A stretch of 61,753 nt of DNA from RGIG4034 sp045628945. GTDB taxonomy: Bacteria; Bacillota; Clostridia; Lachnospirales; Lachnospiraceae. Position 1 is the stretch's first letter. Each line of letters begins with the position of its first letter. The notes below the pieces were generated by a model, which was not told where the DNA came from, searched no databases, and saw nothing but the letters and a program-made list of their open reading frames with translations. The DNA lies in the NCBI GenBank assembly GCA_045628945.1, contig JAZQQG010000018.1, positions 1-61,753 of the forward strand. Reading direction: 5' to 3'. A program made the position numbers and the translations under genes. Of this stretch, positions 50,403-58,624 are shown piece by piece.

Positions 50403-51761
50403 ATGAAAATCACAAGTGGTTCGCGGTATCATTTCAAAAGAAAAGAAAAAGCGACAGCACAAGAGTATCTGGAGGCAGCCATCGGCGCCGAGCGATACAT
50501 CCGACAGTTTGCGATTCGTAACGAGAACGGACTTTGTTGGAAGAAGAAGGGAGCGACCTGGAGTGCGGTACCGGAGGAGGAAATTGATCTAAGCTTCTAT
50601 AGCGGAAATACCGGAATCCTCTTTTACTATCTGAAACTCTACGAGGTGACCAAGAAGGAAGAATACCTGGAAATCATTCACGCTTCCGTGGCCTACATCG
50701 TGGCCAACTGGAGAAAATTCTTTGAGCAGACGCCAATCTTCGGATCGGAATTTATGAATAACGGTCTCTACATGGGCGTCGGAGGAATCGGCCTGGTTCT
50801 TTTGGAAGTCTACAAATCCACGAAGGATGAGCTGGCCAAGCAAGGGGCTGTCGAAATCTTTGAATATTACGTGGAACTTGCCAAAGAAGCAGAAGACGGA
50901 ATCTACTGGTCCGATTCACCGGCCGTGGCAATGGATGGCGGAGTCATTCTTTTTTATCTGGAGATTCGTAAGCAGTTCGGCTTCGAGAAGGCGGATGAGC
51001 AGCTTCGCAAAGCAGCTCCGCACTATCTGGCCCATGGAATTGAAAAGAACGGAACCTTGGAATATCGTGGCTGGGCCGGTCCCGGAACCAGACCGAATTA
51101 TGAGTTTGGCACGGCCGGAGCCGGATATATTCTCACACTTCTCTATGAATACACCGGAGAAGAGCAGTACCTGGAAGCAGCCAAAAAAGCAGACCGTTTC
51201 ATGCGAAGCATTAAGGTGGATCAGAGGAAGGGTTACCTGCATCCTTACGATACCGAGATGGTGCCGCCCATCTATTTCTTAAGCTCCTGTCACGGGGTAG
51301 GCGGCAATTCCAAATTGTACCTGAAGCTCTACGAGATTACGGGAGATGAGGATTACCTGAATCAGATTGATCAGATGATTGACGGTATCGAGAGTGTAGG
51401 TGCACCGGAGCAGACCTCCGACGGCTTCTGGAACACATTGTGTTTCTGCTGCGGGCATTCCGGAATGGTCCATTATTTCCTGGGCTTGTACCAGACGCTC
51501 GGAAAAAAACGATATCTGGACCTTGCAAGAAGAACGGCATCCATCCTGCTTGGGGAAGCGGTCAGCACAGAAGACGGAGCAACCCATTGGCCGATGGCCT
51601 TTTGGAGAGTGAAGCCCGAGTTCTTAACCATTGACTTAGGATTCTACGACGGCATTGCCGGAATCGGAACGGCTTTGCTGGAGAGCTATCTGCAGGAGTC
51701 AGAACAATTTGAGTGGAATCGTCTGATTGACGATCCCTTCCATAAAAGAATAGGAGAGTAA
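50403..51761 (+). CDS. LanC-like (lanthionine synthetase C-like) protein
   Basis: A 452-residue protein. The ATG at 50403 has GGAGAG 5 nt upstream; ATG 50292 is an alternative that would add 37 residues. Seven Gly-rich repeats are visible (SGNTGI, MGVGGIG, MDGGV, GTAGAG, HGVGGN, CGHSG, DGIAGIG), as expected for the LanC toroid. Likely metal ligands are Cys296 in SCHG and Cys349-Cys350 in CCGHSG; most LanC proteins have CHG in the second site, so here three Cys may bind zinc. The His of the HGxxG motif used for catalysis is not seen in the GTAGAG repeat. No signal peptide, precursor peptide or dehydratase gene is nearby. It ends 7 nt before the NhaC-like antiporter gene. Confidence 0.85.
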   Translation: MKITSGSRYHFKRKEKATAQEYLEAAIGAERYIRQFAIRNENGLCWKKKGATWSAVPEEEIDLSFYSGNTGILFYYLKLYEVTKKEEYLEIIHASVAYIVANWRKFFEQTPIFGSEFMNNGLYMGVGGIGLVLLEVYKSTKDELAKQGAVEIFEYYVELAKEAEDGIYWSDSPAVAMDGGVILFYLEIRKQFGFEKADEQLRKAAPHYLAHGIEKNGTLEYRGWAGPGTRPNYEFGTAGAGYILTLLYEYTGEEQYLEAAKKADRFMRSIKVDQRKGYLHPYDTEMVPPIYFLSSCHGVGGNSKLYLKLYEITGDEDYLNQIDQMIDGIESVGAPEQTSDGFWNTLCFCCGHSGMVHYFLGLYQTLGKKRYLDLARRTASILLGEAVSTEDGATHWPMAFWRVKPEFLTIDLGFYDGIAGIGTALLESYLQESEQFEWNRLIDDPFHKRIGE

Positions 51762-51768
51762 CAGTATC

Positions 51769-53160
51769 ATGAGTAATTTAGCAAAGAAAAAAGGAATCGG
51801 CGGTTTTGCCTTCCTTCCCATTTTATCCTTTTTGATTATTTACATCGGTGCGGGTATCTATTTTACGATTAAGGGAGTCGACTTCGCATTCTATCAGTTC
51901 CCCGCCTTCGGATCCAGCCTGATTGCTATCCTGGTTGGTTTCCTGCTTACCAGAGAGAAGCTTAGCAAGAAGTTTGATGTTTTCGTCAGCGGTATTGCCA
52001 ATAATGGAGTTGCTACCATGTTAATCATCTACATTTTTGCAGGGGCCTTCTCCGGCGTAACGGCAGCCATGGGTGGTCGTGACGCAACCGTTAACTTAGG
52101 ATTGTCTGTCATTCCGGTACAGTTCCTCGCAGCCGGCGTATTCATTATTGCGGCCCTGATGGGTACCGCAACCGGTACCTCCATCGGTACGATTACCGCG
52201 ATTGCTCCGATTGCAATCGGTATTGCTGCCAAGGGTGGTCTGAATGTCGGCATCGTAGTCGGCGCATGTGTTGGTGGTGCAATGTTCGGTGATAACCTTT
52301 CGATGATCTCCGATACGACCATTGCGGCAACCAGTACGCAGGGCGTTCAGCTAAAAGACAAGTTCCGAGTCAACCTAATGATTGCGCTGCCTGCGGCCAT
52401 TGTTACCCTGATTCTGTTATTAATCTTTGGTAGACCTCAGGAGATTATTCCCATCGAAGGATTATCCTACAATATCGTTAAGGTCATTCCTTACCTGGTA
52501 GTATTCGTGCTTGCGATTCTCGGCTTGAATGTGCTTGTTGTATTAATCGCCGGTATCTTAAGTGCCACCATCATCGGTATCGCGCTGGGAACCTTCACCT
52601 TCATCGAAGCCGGACAGGCAATGTTCAGCGGTGTAACCGGAATGGACGAGATCTTCTACCTGACCCTTTTGATGGCCGGTGTTGCAGCACTTGTTCAGCA
52701 TTACGGCGGTGTGGAATGGTTGATTCGTAAGGCCACAGTTGACGTGAAGGGAAACAAAGGCGCTCAGCTCTTCATCGCCTTCATCGCCTCCATTTTGGAT
52801 CTGGCTACCGCAACCAATACCGTTGCCATTATCTTAAGCGGTGACCTTGCCAAGAATATCAGCAAGGAGTACAAGATTGACCCTCGCAGAACCGCATCGC
52901 TCTTGGATATTTTCAGTTGCGTATTCCAGGGCTTGCTTCCGTACAGCGGCCAGCTTCTGTTATCCTCTGCATTTGCGTTGGGTATGGGGTTAGGCTACTC
53001 ACCGGTTAACTTTATCCCTTATGTATGGTACTGCTTCCTTCTTGCATTGTTCGGAATTCTGTCCATCTTCATTCCTTTTGCGGATGGTTACATCAAGAAG
53101 CATCCCTGGAACTGGGAGCAGGATGCCAAGAATGACTCCGAACAGGGCGCCGAGTTATAA
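51769..53160 (+). CDS. Na+/H+ antiporter, NhaC family
   Basis: A 463-residue protein with about eleven spans. The segments ALMGTATGTSIGT, CVGGAMFGDNLSMISDTTIAA and LASILDLATATNT match the NhaC family, including the Asp in GDNLS. Family members exchange sodium for protons or import small solutes. It starts 7 nt after the LanC-like gene, so the two share a transcript; the partnership is unusual and is discussed as a finding. Confidence 0.9.
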   Translation: MSNLAKKKGIGGFAFLPILSFLIIYIGAGIYFTIKGVDFAFYQFPAFGSSLIAILVGFLLTREKLSKKFDVFVSGIANNGVATMLIIYIFAGAFSGVTAAMGGRDATVNLGLSVIPVQFLAAGVFIIAALMGTATGTSIGTITAIAPIAIGIAAKGGLNVGIVVGACVGGAMFGDNLSMISDTTIAATSTQGVQLKDKFRVNLMIALPAAIVTLILLLIFGRPQEIIPIEGLSYNIVKVIPYLVVFVLAILGLNVLVVLIAGILSATIIGIALGTFTFIEAGQAMFSGVTGMDEIFYLTLLMAGVAALVQHYGGVEWLIRKATVDVKGNKGAQLFIAFIASILDLATATNTVAIILSGDLAKNISKEYKIDPRRTASLLDIFSCVFQGLLPYSGQLLLSSAFALGMGLGYSPVNFIPYVWYCFLLALFGILSIFIPFADGYIKKHPWNWEQDAKNDSEQGAEL

Positions 53161-53197
53161 AAACGTGCGTGAAGAGTGTTCTCTTTTTCTAAATAAA

Positions 53198-53234
53198 AAA
53201 GGTCTCGACGATCAGCGTCGGGACCTTTGTTTTG
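53198..53234. terminator. Bidirectional terminator between NhaC and radical SAM genes
   Basis: AAAGGTCTCGACG (53198-53210) pairs with CGTCGGGACCTTT (53216-53228). A T-rich run follows on the + strand (GTTTTG), and a T6 run on the - strand, so both convergent operons end here. Confidence 0.88.
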
Positions 53235-53237
53235 CTT

Positions 53238-53861
53238 TTATCGAATTACATAAGAAAAAAGATCAAACGTCGTATACCCCATCTCCTTAAGACACTGCAC
53301 AGAAGCCTCGCGGTCCTTCTCGGTATTGTGATTCGGAATGAGAGGAATACGAATCTTTACATTCGCAGGGTCTACGCGGTTCACCAGGTAGCGCAGGTTC
53401 TCATAGACAAGATCGTTGGACCGACCGGTATATTCCCGGTAGATGGCAGGATTCATATCCTTAATATCTACAATATAATAAGATACGCTGTCGATGACTT
53501 TTTCCAAAGCTTGTGTCGGGACATTTAAGGAAGTCTCCACAAGAATCCGCCAGTCAGCCGAAGCAACACCCCGAAATTCCCGGATGAAATCCGCATGCAG
53601 GAGACTTTCGCCACCGCCGAACACCACACCGCCACCGGTACTCACGAAGTAGAGATGATCGATCTTCGTTTTTTCATAGAGCTCGGAAGGTGTTAACGGA
53701 GTACACTTTGCAAGGGTCTCCGGATTCCATGCATGAGGATTCAGACAGTACTTACACTGCAGGGGACAGCCGTAGGCTCCCACCAATGTCGTAACTCCGT
53801 CGCCGTCAACCTCCATACGAAGTCGGGATATACTAAAAACCGGAAGAGTAGGAGTCGCCAT
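53238..53861 (-). CDS. Radical SAM protein (activating-enzyme type)
   Basis: A 207-residue minimal radical SAM enzyme. The Fe-S motif is CPLQCKYC (CxxxCxxC) near residue 32-39, followed by the GGG-type SAM contact in TGGGVVFGGGES. There is no SPASM or extra cluster domain. Size and the FGGGES and LVETSLN motifs are like glycyl-radical activating enzymes, but no glycyl-radical enzyme gene is in the window. Its ATG overlaps the stop of the Cys-motif gene (TAATG), so the two are translationally coupled and the upstream product is the likely partner or substrate. Confidence 0.88.
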   Translation of the reverse strand: MATPTLPVFSISRLRMEVDGDGVTTLVGAYGCPLQCKYCLNPHAWNPETLAKCTPLTPSELYEKTKIDHLYFVSTGGGVVFGGGESLLHADFIREFRGVASADWRILVETSLNVPTQALEKVIDSVSYYIVDIKDMNPAIYREYTGRSNDLVYENLRYLVNRVDPANVKIRIPLIPNHNTEKDREASVQCLKEMGYTTFDLFSYVIR

Positions 53862-54442
53862 TACTGCTCCCCGTCGTAGTATTCTACGTAGCCCTCGAGT
53901 TCGGGAACATCATCGGGTGTTTCCTGCGGTGCGGCATCGGGGTCCATGGTTTCTCCTTCAAGAGGATAGAGTTCAACATCAATTTCGCCGTCTACATCCA
54001 CCTTAAGCTTGCCCTCATAGTCATCGGGACCGGAGATGGGACCGGGCTCCGGAGGATTAATCGGTGCCGGAACGTCGCCATCCAATTCCACGATTTCGAT
54101 ATCGGGTTTCTCACCACCGCCGAGATTGATTCCGTCGCCCTTGCCGTTTTGCTCAATACCGACAGAAGGCAGATTGTAATTATTCGCTTCCGGAGTGGTG
54201 CAGCCGGTAAGGCCCATCATCAATCCGGCAGAGATGCCGGCCAGAGCAACCGCTTTGCCGGCGGCCTGCTTCTTGGCAAGCTCCTTCTCCAGATAACGAA
54301 GCTCGGACTCGCACTTGGGACAGGTGCCCTTGCATTCCCCCTGATGCTTACATTCGGATACTACGTAAGGAATATCGTTTTCGGTTGCAATCTGTTTGCG
54401 AATTTCTTTTAACATTACACATTTGTCTTTTCCGCGCATCAT
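53861..54442 (-). CDS. Membrane protein with N-terminal Cys cluster, partner of the radical SAM enzyme
   Basis: A 193-residue protein; ATG 54442 follows GAGAGAAG, and ATG 54439 or 54415 are alternatives. The N-terminal ~60 residues hold Cys31, Cys37, Cys41 and Cys44; the last three are CKGTCPKC, i.e. CxxxCxxC, and Cys31 is in CKHQGEC. A charged stretch leads to a hydrophobic segment (about 64-80) ending LTGC, a lipobox-like site at Cys81. The remaining ~112 residues are acidic, Pro-rich and probably outside. So a cytoplasmic metal-binding head is joined to an outward tail. I recall similar proteins beside radical SAM genes in Lachnospiraceae; the function is unknown. Confidence 0.75.
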   Translation of the reverse strand: MMRGKDKCVMLKEIRKQIATENDIPYVVSECKHQGECKGTCPKCESELRYLEKELAKKQAAGKAVALAGISAGLMMGLTGCTTPEANNYNLPSVGIEQNGKGDGINLGGGEKPDIEIVELDGDVPAPINPPEPGPISGPDDYEGKLKVDVDGEIDVELYPLEGETMDPDAAPQETPDDVPELEGYVEYYDGEQ

Positions 54443-54643
54443 TCTTCTCTCTTCCTTATATAATGAAGTACGTGGGCCCCATCGGGACATCGGAAACGTA
54501 CTTGACTCGTAGATGTTCTTCCTCTACTATATAATATACGTGGACAAAAGTGAAGTTTTATGGTGCTGTTTGAACAAATAATACACAAGATATTGATGAA
54601 AAAAAGAAAAGAAAAAAATATACAAAATTTTTTCAAAATATTC

Positions 54644-54672
54644 TTGCAATTTGTTGGAACGTAGTGTAATAT
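54644..54672 (+). promoter_or_regulatory. Promoter of the S10-spc ribosomal operon
   Basis: TTGCAA (54644-54649) and TAATAT (54667-54672), with TG in front (54665-54666), are spaced 17 bp. An A/T-rich tract with A-runs lies upstream (54590-54640), as in UP elements of strong promoters. No other promoter candidate is seen before rpsJ. Confidence 0.75.
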
Positions 54673-54678
54673 AACACT

Positions 54679-54977
54679 TGCTGTGGCATGATAGCTGTGA
54701 AGCGTGAGGTTGCTGCCGTATGGCAGGTTTTTCCGTGGAGCGAATGTCAAGGAGTCATTTATAACTGGATGACTCACAAACCTGACGACAAGTCACTGTA
54801 CAACAAACAATGTCTACGAAGAGTAGAAACAGTCGTGTGAAACGGTTGCGAGCTCAAAAGGACAGGTGCGTAAGCCCCTTAATTTTTTGAGAGAGCATGA
54901 CACACACGGGAAAGTGTACAGTCACCGCTTGTCGTACTTATTCTTTATAAAAGTGCGAAAAGGAGGCGACTTTTTTT
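54679..54977 (+). ncRNA. Structured 5' leader of the S10 operon
   Basis: About 300 nt without a credible open frame. A local hairpin CTGCC-GTAT-GGCAG is at 54713-54726 and GAGTCAT/ATGACTC at 54752-54775. A long-range helix joins ACGACAAG (54785-54792) plus ACTGTACA (54795-54802) with TGTACAGT (54915-54922) plus CTTGTCGT (54928-54935): 16 bp. Inside it, CGTGTG (54832-54837) pairs with CACACG (54903-54908), and CTCAAAA (54853-54859) with TTTTGAG (54885-54891), with a GNRA-like GTAA loop in between. The design suggests a protein-binding leader for feedback control by a ribosomal protein, as L4 does in E. coli. The pairing protein is not known. Confidence 0.7.
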
Positions 54978-55295
54978 ATGGCAAGTCAAGTAATGAGAAT
55001 CACTCTCAAGGCTTATGATCATCAGTTGGTTGATGCATCTGCCAAGAAAATCATCGAAACAGTTAAGAAGAACGGATCCCAGGTGAGTGGTCCGGTACCT
55101 CTTCCTACTAAGAAGGAAGTAGTAACAATCTTAAGAGCAGTTCACAAGTATAAGGATTCCCGTGAGCAGTTCGAGCAGAGAACTCACAAGAGACTCATCG
55201 ATATCATTGCACCTACCCCCAAGACCGTTGATGCATTGCAGAGACTGGAAATGCCCGCTGGTGTGTACATCGATATCAAGATGAAGAACAAGTAA
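54978..55295 (+). CDS. rpsJ: 30S ribosomal protein S10
   Basis: A 105-residue S10, also a part of transcription antitermination with NusB. The start MRITLKAYDHQLVD and the HKRLIDI / PTPKTVDALQRLEMPAGV region are typical. AAAAGGAGG precedes the ATG. It is first in the operon behind the long leader. Confidence 0.97.
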   Translation: MASQVMRITLKAYDHQLVDASAKKIIETVKKNGSQVSGPVPLPTKKEVVTILRAVHKYKDSREQFEQRTHKRLIDIIAPTPKTVDALQRLEMPAGVYIDIKMKNK

Positions 55296-55361
55296 GACCC
55301 CTACTTATATGTATAGGAGCTCACCTATACCAATGTAGAATTAATGGAGGCAGAAGTAAAA

Positions 55362-56045
55362 ATGAAAAAGGCGATTTTAGCAACTAAGGTTGGAATGACC
55401 CAGATCTTCGCTGAAGACGGCGAACTCATTCCCGTAACCGTTCTCCAGGCTGGTCCCTGTGTAGTAACCCAGATTAAGACCGTTGAGAACGATGGTTATG
55501 AAGCAGTTCAGGTAGGATTTGTTGACGCTAAGGACAAGATCGTTAACAAGGACAAGTCCGGTAAGAAGGAAATTGTTCACAGACATGGAACCACCAAGGC
55601 TCTGAAGGGCCACTTCGAGAAGGCAGGCGTTGCTTCCAAGAAGTACGTTAGAGAGTTCAAGTTTGAGAATGCAGCAGAATATCAGTTGGCTCAGGAAATT
55701 AAGGCTGACATCTTTGCAGTAGGCGATAAGGTTGACGCTTCCGCTATTACTAAGGGAAAAGGCTTCCAGGGCGCAATCAAGAGATTAGGACAGTCCAGAG
55801 GACCTATGAAGCACGGTTCCAAGTTCCATCGTCATCAGGGTTCCAACGGTGCATGTTCCAGCCCCAGCCGTGTATTCAAGGGAAAAGGAATGCCCGGTCA
55901 TATGGGAAGCAAGAAAGTAACAATTAAGAATCTTGAAGTAGTACGCGTTGATGCAGAGAAGAATCTTCTCTTAGTCAAGGGCGCAGTACCTGGATGCAAG
56001 AAGGCTCTGGTTACCATTAAGGAAACCACGAAGGCCGAAGCATAA
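55362..56045 (+). CDS. rplC: 50S ribosomal protein L3
   Basis: A 227-residue L3. The start at 55362 (MKKAILATKVGMTQIF) is the standard one; the ATG at 55344 would add six residues and overlaps the GGAGG that serves 55362. The conserved central loop (GSKFHRHQGSNGACSSPSRVFKGKGMPGH) that reaches the peptidyl-transfer site is complete. Confidence 0.96.
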   Translation: MKKAILATKVGMTQIFAEDGELIPVTVLQAGPCVVTQIKTVENDGYEAVQVGFVDAKDKIVNKDKSGKKEIVHRHGTTKALKGHFEKAGVASKKYVREFKFENAAEYQLAQEIKADIFAVGDKVDASAITKGKGFQGAIKRLGQSRGPMKHGSKFHRHQGSNGACSSPSRVFKGKGMPGHMGSKKVTIKNLEVVRVDAEKNLLLVKGAVPGCKKALVTIKETTKAEA

Positions 56046-56059
56046 GGAGGACCGAATCG

Positions 56060-56683
56060 ATGGCAAAAGTATCTGTTTATAATATGGACGGCAAGGAAGT
56101 CGGAACCATCGACTTAAATGATGCCGTATTCGGTGTAGAAGTGAATGAGCACTTAGTACACATGGCAGTTGTTCAGCAGCTTGCCAACAATCGTCAGGGA
56201 ACTCAGAAGGCTAAGACCCGTGCTGAGGTATCCGGTGGCGGTAGAAAGCCTTGGAGACAGAAGGGTACCGGTCATGCAAGACAGGGATCCACCCGTTCTC
56301 CTCAGTGGACCCACGGTGGCGTTGTATTCGCTCCCGTTCCCAGAGATTACTCTTTCAAGTTAAATAAGAAAGAGAAGAGAGCAGCTCTTAAGTCCGCTTT
56401 AACCGATAAGGTTAACGGCTCTAAGCTTATCGTTGTTGATGAGTTAAAGTTCGACGAGATTAAGACCAAGAAGTTCGCCGCAGTTATGGAGAACTTAAAG
56501 GTTGCCGGTAAGGCACTTGTTGTTATCAACGAGAACGATCAGAACGTTGTTCTTTCCGCAAGAAACATTCAGACCGTTAAGACAGCATTAACCAACACCA
56601 TTAACGTATATGACATCCTGAATGCCAATACCGTTGTTGTTACCAAGGATGCTGTGAAGACTATCGAGGAGGTATATGCATAA
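56060..56683 (+). CDS. rplD: 50S ribosomal protein L4
   Basis: A 207-residue L4 with the RQGTQKAKTRAEVSGGGRKPWRQKGTGHARQG loop region and the later DILNANTVVVT part. In E. coli L4 represses its own operon through the leader; the leader here is a plausible target. The stop overlaps the L23 start (TAATG). Confidence 0.96.
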   Translation: MAKVSVYNMDGKEVGTIDLNDAVFGVEVNEHLVHMAVVQQLANNRQGTQKAKTRAEVSGGGRKPWRQKGTGHARQGSTRSPQWTHGGVVFAPVPRDYSFKLNKKEKRAALKSALTDKVNGSKLIVVDELKFDEIKTKKFAAVMENLKVAGKALVVINENDQNVVLSARNIQTVKTALTNTINVYDILNANTVVVTKDAVKTIEEVYA

Positions 56684-56982
56684 TGGCTGACATTAAATAT
56701 TATGACGTAATCCTCAAGCCTGTAATCACCGAGAAGAGCATGAGCGGCATGGGCGACAAGAAGTACAGCTTCTTAGTTCATCCCGAAGCTAACAAGTCTC
56801 AGATTGCAGAAGCAGTTGAGAAGATGTTCCCCGGAACCAAGGTTGTAAGTGTTAACACCATCAACCAGGACGGTAAGAACAAGAGACGTGGTATGACCAC
56901 CGGTAAGACTGCCAAGACCAAGAAGGCAATCGTTAAGTTGTCTGCAGACAGCAAGGATATTGAGGTATTCGCTGGTCTGTAA
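56683..56982 (+). CDS. rplW: 50S ribosomal protein L23
   Basis: A 99-residue L23, which lines the exit of the nascent-chain tunnel and binds trigger factor and SRP. DVILKPVITEKSM and NKSQIAEAVEKMF are conserved. Its ATG overlaps the L4 stop codon. Confidence 0.96.
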   Translation: MADIKYYDVILKPVITEKSMSGMGDKKYSFLVHPEANKSQIAEAVEKMFPGTKVVSVNTINQDGKNKRRGMTTGKTAKTKKAIVKLSADSKDIEVFAGL

Positions 56983-57055
56983 AATACACACTCATGCACA
57001 GTAAAGTGCGATAATAAACTTTAGGCCATATGCCTACTCGAAAGGAGAAACAACA

Positions 57056-57901
57056 ATGGGAATTAAGAAGTACAATCCCTATACACCCTCCAGAAGAAAT
57101 ATGACCGGTTCTGATTTCGCTGAGATCACCAAGAGCACTCCTGAGAAGGCTCTTTGCGAATCCCTTAAGAAGAATGCCGGACGTAACAATCAGGGTAAGA
57201 TTACTGTAAGACATAACGGTGGCGGCTCCAGAAGACAGTACCGTTTAGTAGATTTCAAGAGAAACAGCAAGGATGGAATCCCTGCTAAGGTTATTGGTAT
57301 CGAGTACGATCCCAACAGAACTGCTAACATTGCACTTATCTGCTACGCAGACGGCGCTAAGGCTTATATCCTTGCTCCCGAAGGTTTAACCGACGGAATG
57401 ACCGTTATGAGTGGCGCGCAGGCCGAGGTTAGAGTAGGTAACTGCTTACCTCTTTCCGAGATCCCTGTCGGTGCATTAATTCACAACATTGAGCTTTATC
57501 CCGGCAAGGGCGGACAGCTTGTTCGTTCCGCTGGTAACAGCGCTCAGCTCATGGCTAAGGAAGGTAAGTACGCAACGCTTCGTCTTCCCTCCGGTGAAAT
57601 GAGAATGGTTCCGATCATCTGCCGTGCTTCTATCGGTGTTATCGGAAACGGTGATCATAACCTTATTAACCTCGGTAAGGCTGGACGTACCCGTCATATG
57701 GGTATCAGACCTACTGTTCGTGGTTCCGTAATGAACCCCAACGACCATCCTCATGGTGGTGGTGAAGGTAAGACCGGTATCGGTCGTTCCGGCCCTTGCA
57801 CACCTTGGGGCAAGCCCGCTCTTGGTCTTAAGACCCGCAAGAAGAAGAAAGCTTCTAACAAGCTGATCGTAAGAAGAAGAGACGGTAAGGCAATCAAATA
57901 A
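57056..57901 (+). CDS. rplB: 50S ribosomal protein L2
   Basis: A 281-residue L2 needed for subunit joining and peptidyl transfer. The conserved KYNPYTPSRRNMT, NNQGKITVRHNGGG, and the functionally important His in RGSVMNPNDHPHGGGEGK are all present. Confidence 0.97.
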   Translation: MGIKKYNPYTPSRRNMTGSDFAEITKSTPEKALCESLKKNAGRNNQGKITVRHNGGGSRRQYRLVDFKRNSKDGIPAKVIGIEYDPNRTANIALICYADGAKAYILAPEGLTDGMTVMSGAQAEVRVGNCLPLSEIPVGALIHNIELYPGKGGQLVRSAGNSAQLMAKEGKYATLRLPSGEMRMVPIICRASIGVIGNGDHNLINLGKAGRTRHMGIRPTVRGSVMNPNDHPHGGGEGKTGIGRSGPCTPWGKPALGLKTRKKKKASNKLIVRRRDGKAIK

Positions 57902-57917
57902 TCAGGAGGAAAAATAA

Positions 57918-58196
57918 ATGGCTAGATCACTGAAAAAAGGACCTTTTGCTGATGAGAGCCTTCTTAAGAAGGTTGAAGCAGAGAACGCTGCTGGCAACAA
58001 GCAGGTAATCAAGACTTGGTCTCGTCGCTCTACAATTTTCCCTTCCTTCGTTGGACATACAATCGCTGTTCATGACGGAAGAAAGCATGTTCCCGTATAT
58101 GTTACCGAAGATATGGTTGGACATAAGCTTGGCGAGTTCGTGGCTACCAGAACTTTCAAGGGCCACGGCAAAGACGAGAAGAAGAGCAAGAGATAA
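57918..58196 (+). CDS. rpsS: 30S ribosomal protein S19
   Basis: A 92-residue S19 with ARSLKKGPFAD at the start and WSRRSTIFPSFVGHTIAVHDGRKHVPVY in the core. AGGAGG lies upstream. Confidence 0.97.
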   Translation: MARSLKKGPFADESLLKKVEAENAAGNKQVIKTWSRRSTIFPSFVGHTIAVHDGRKHVPVYVTEDMVGHKLGEFVATRTFKGHGKDEKKSKR

Positions 58197-58215
58197 TTGA
58201 AAGGAGGACACATCC

Positions 58216-58602
58216 ATGGCAAAAGGACATAGATCCCAAATTAAGAGAGAAAGAAATGCAAACTGTGACAAGAGACCTTCTGCTAAGTTATCTTACGCTA
58301 GAATTCCTGTTCAGAAGGCATGCTTCGTATTAGACGCCATCAGAGGTAAGGATGTTACTACCGCTGCTGCTATTCTGGAGTACAACCCCAGATATGCTTC
58401 CGGCGTAATTAAGAAATTACTTGCATCGGCTGTAGCCAATGCAGAGAACAATAACGGCATGAATGCCGACAAGCTTTACATCGCAGAGTGTTACGCAAGT
58501 GACGGTCCTACGATGAAGCGTGTAAGACCCAGAGCACAGGGTAGAGCTTACAGAATCCTTAAGAGATTAAGCAACATTACCATCGTGCTGGACGAGAGAT
58601 AA
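58216..58602 (+). CDS. rplV: 50S ribosomal protein L22
   Basis: A 128-residue L22, which forms part of the exit tunnel. The tunnel loop region RPRAQGRAYRILK is present near residue 105. Confidence 0.96.
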   Translation: MAKGHRSQIKRERNANCDKRPSAKLSYARIPVQKACFVLDAIRGKDVTTAAAILEYNPRYASGVIKKLLASAVANAENNNGMNADKLYIAECYASDGPTMKRVRPRAQGRAYRILKRLSNITIVLDER

Positions 58603-58624
58603 GGGAAAGGAGCAATTAGAATTT

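Noticed and set aside
50403..53160. Lanthipeptide biosynthesis cluster
   Set aside because: Only a LanC-like gene is present. No short Cys/Ser/Thr-rich precursor, dehydratase, protease or exporter of that type lies nearby.
54439..54777. 112-codon frame on the - strand across the S10 leader
   Set aside because: Composition is low-complexity and it overlaps the rpsJ promoter and structured leader; only its downstream part, from ATG 54442, is the real Cys-motif gene in another frame.
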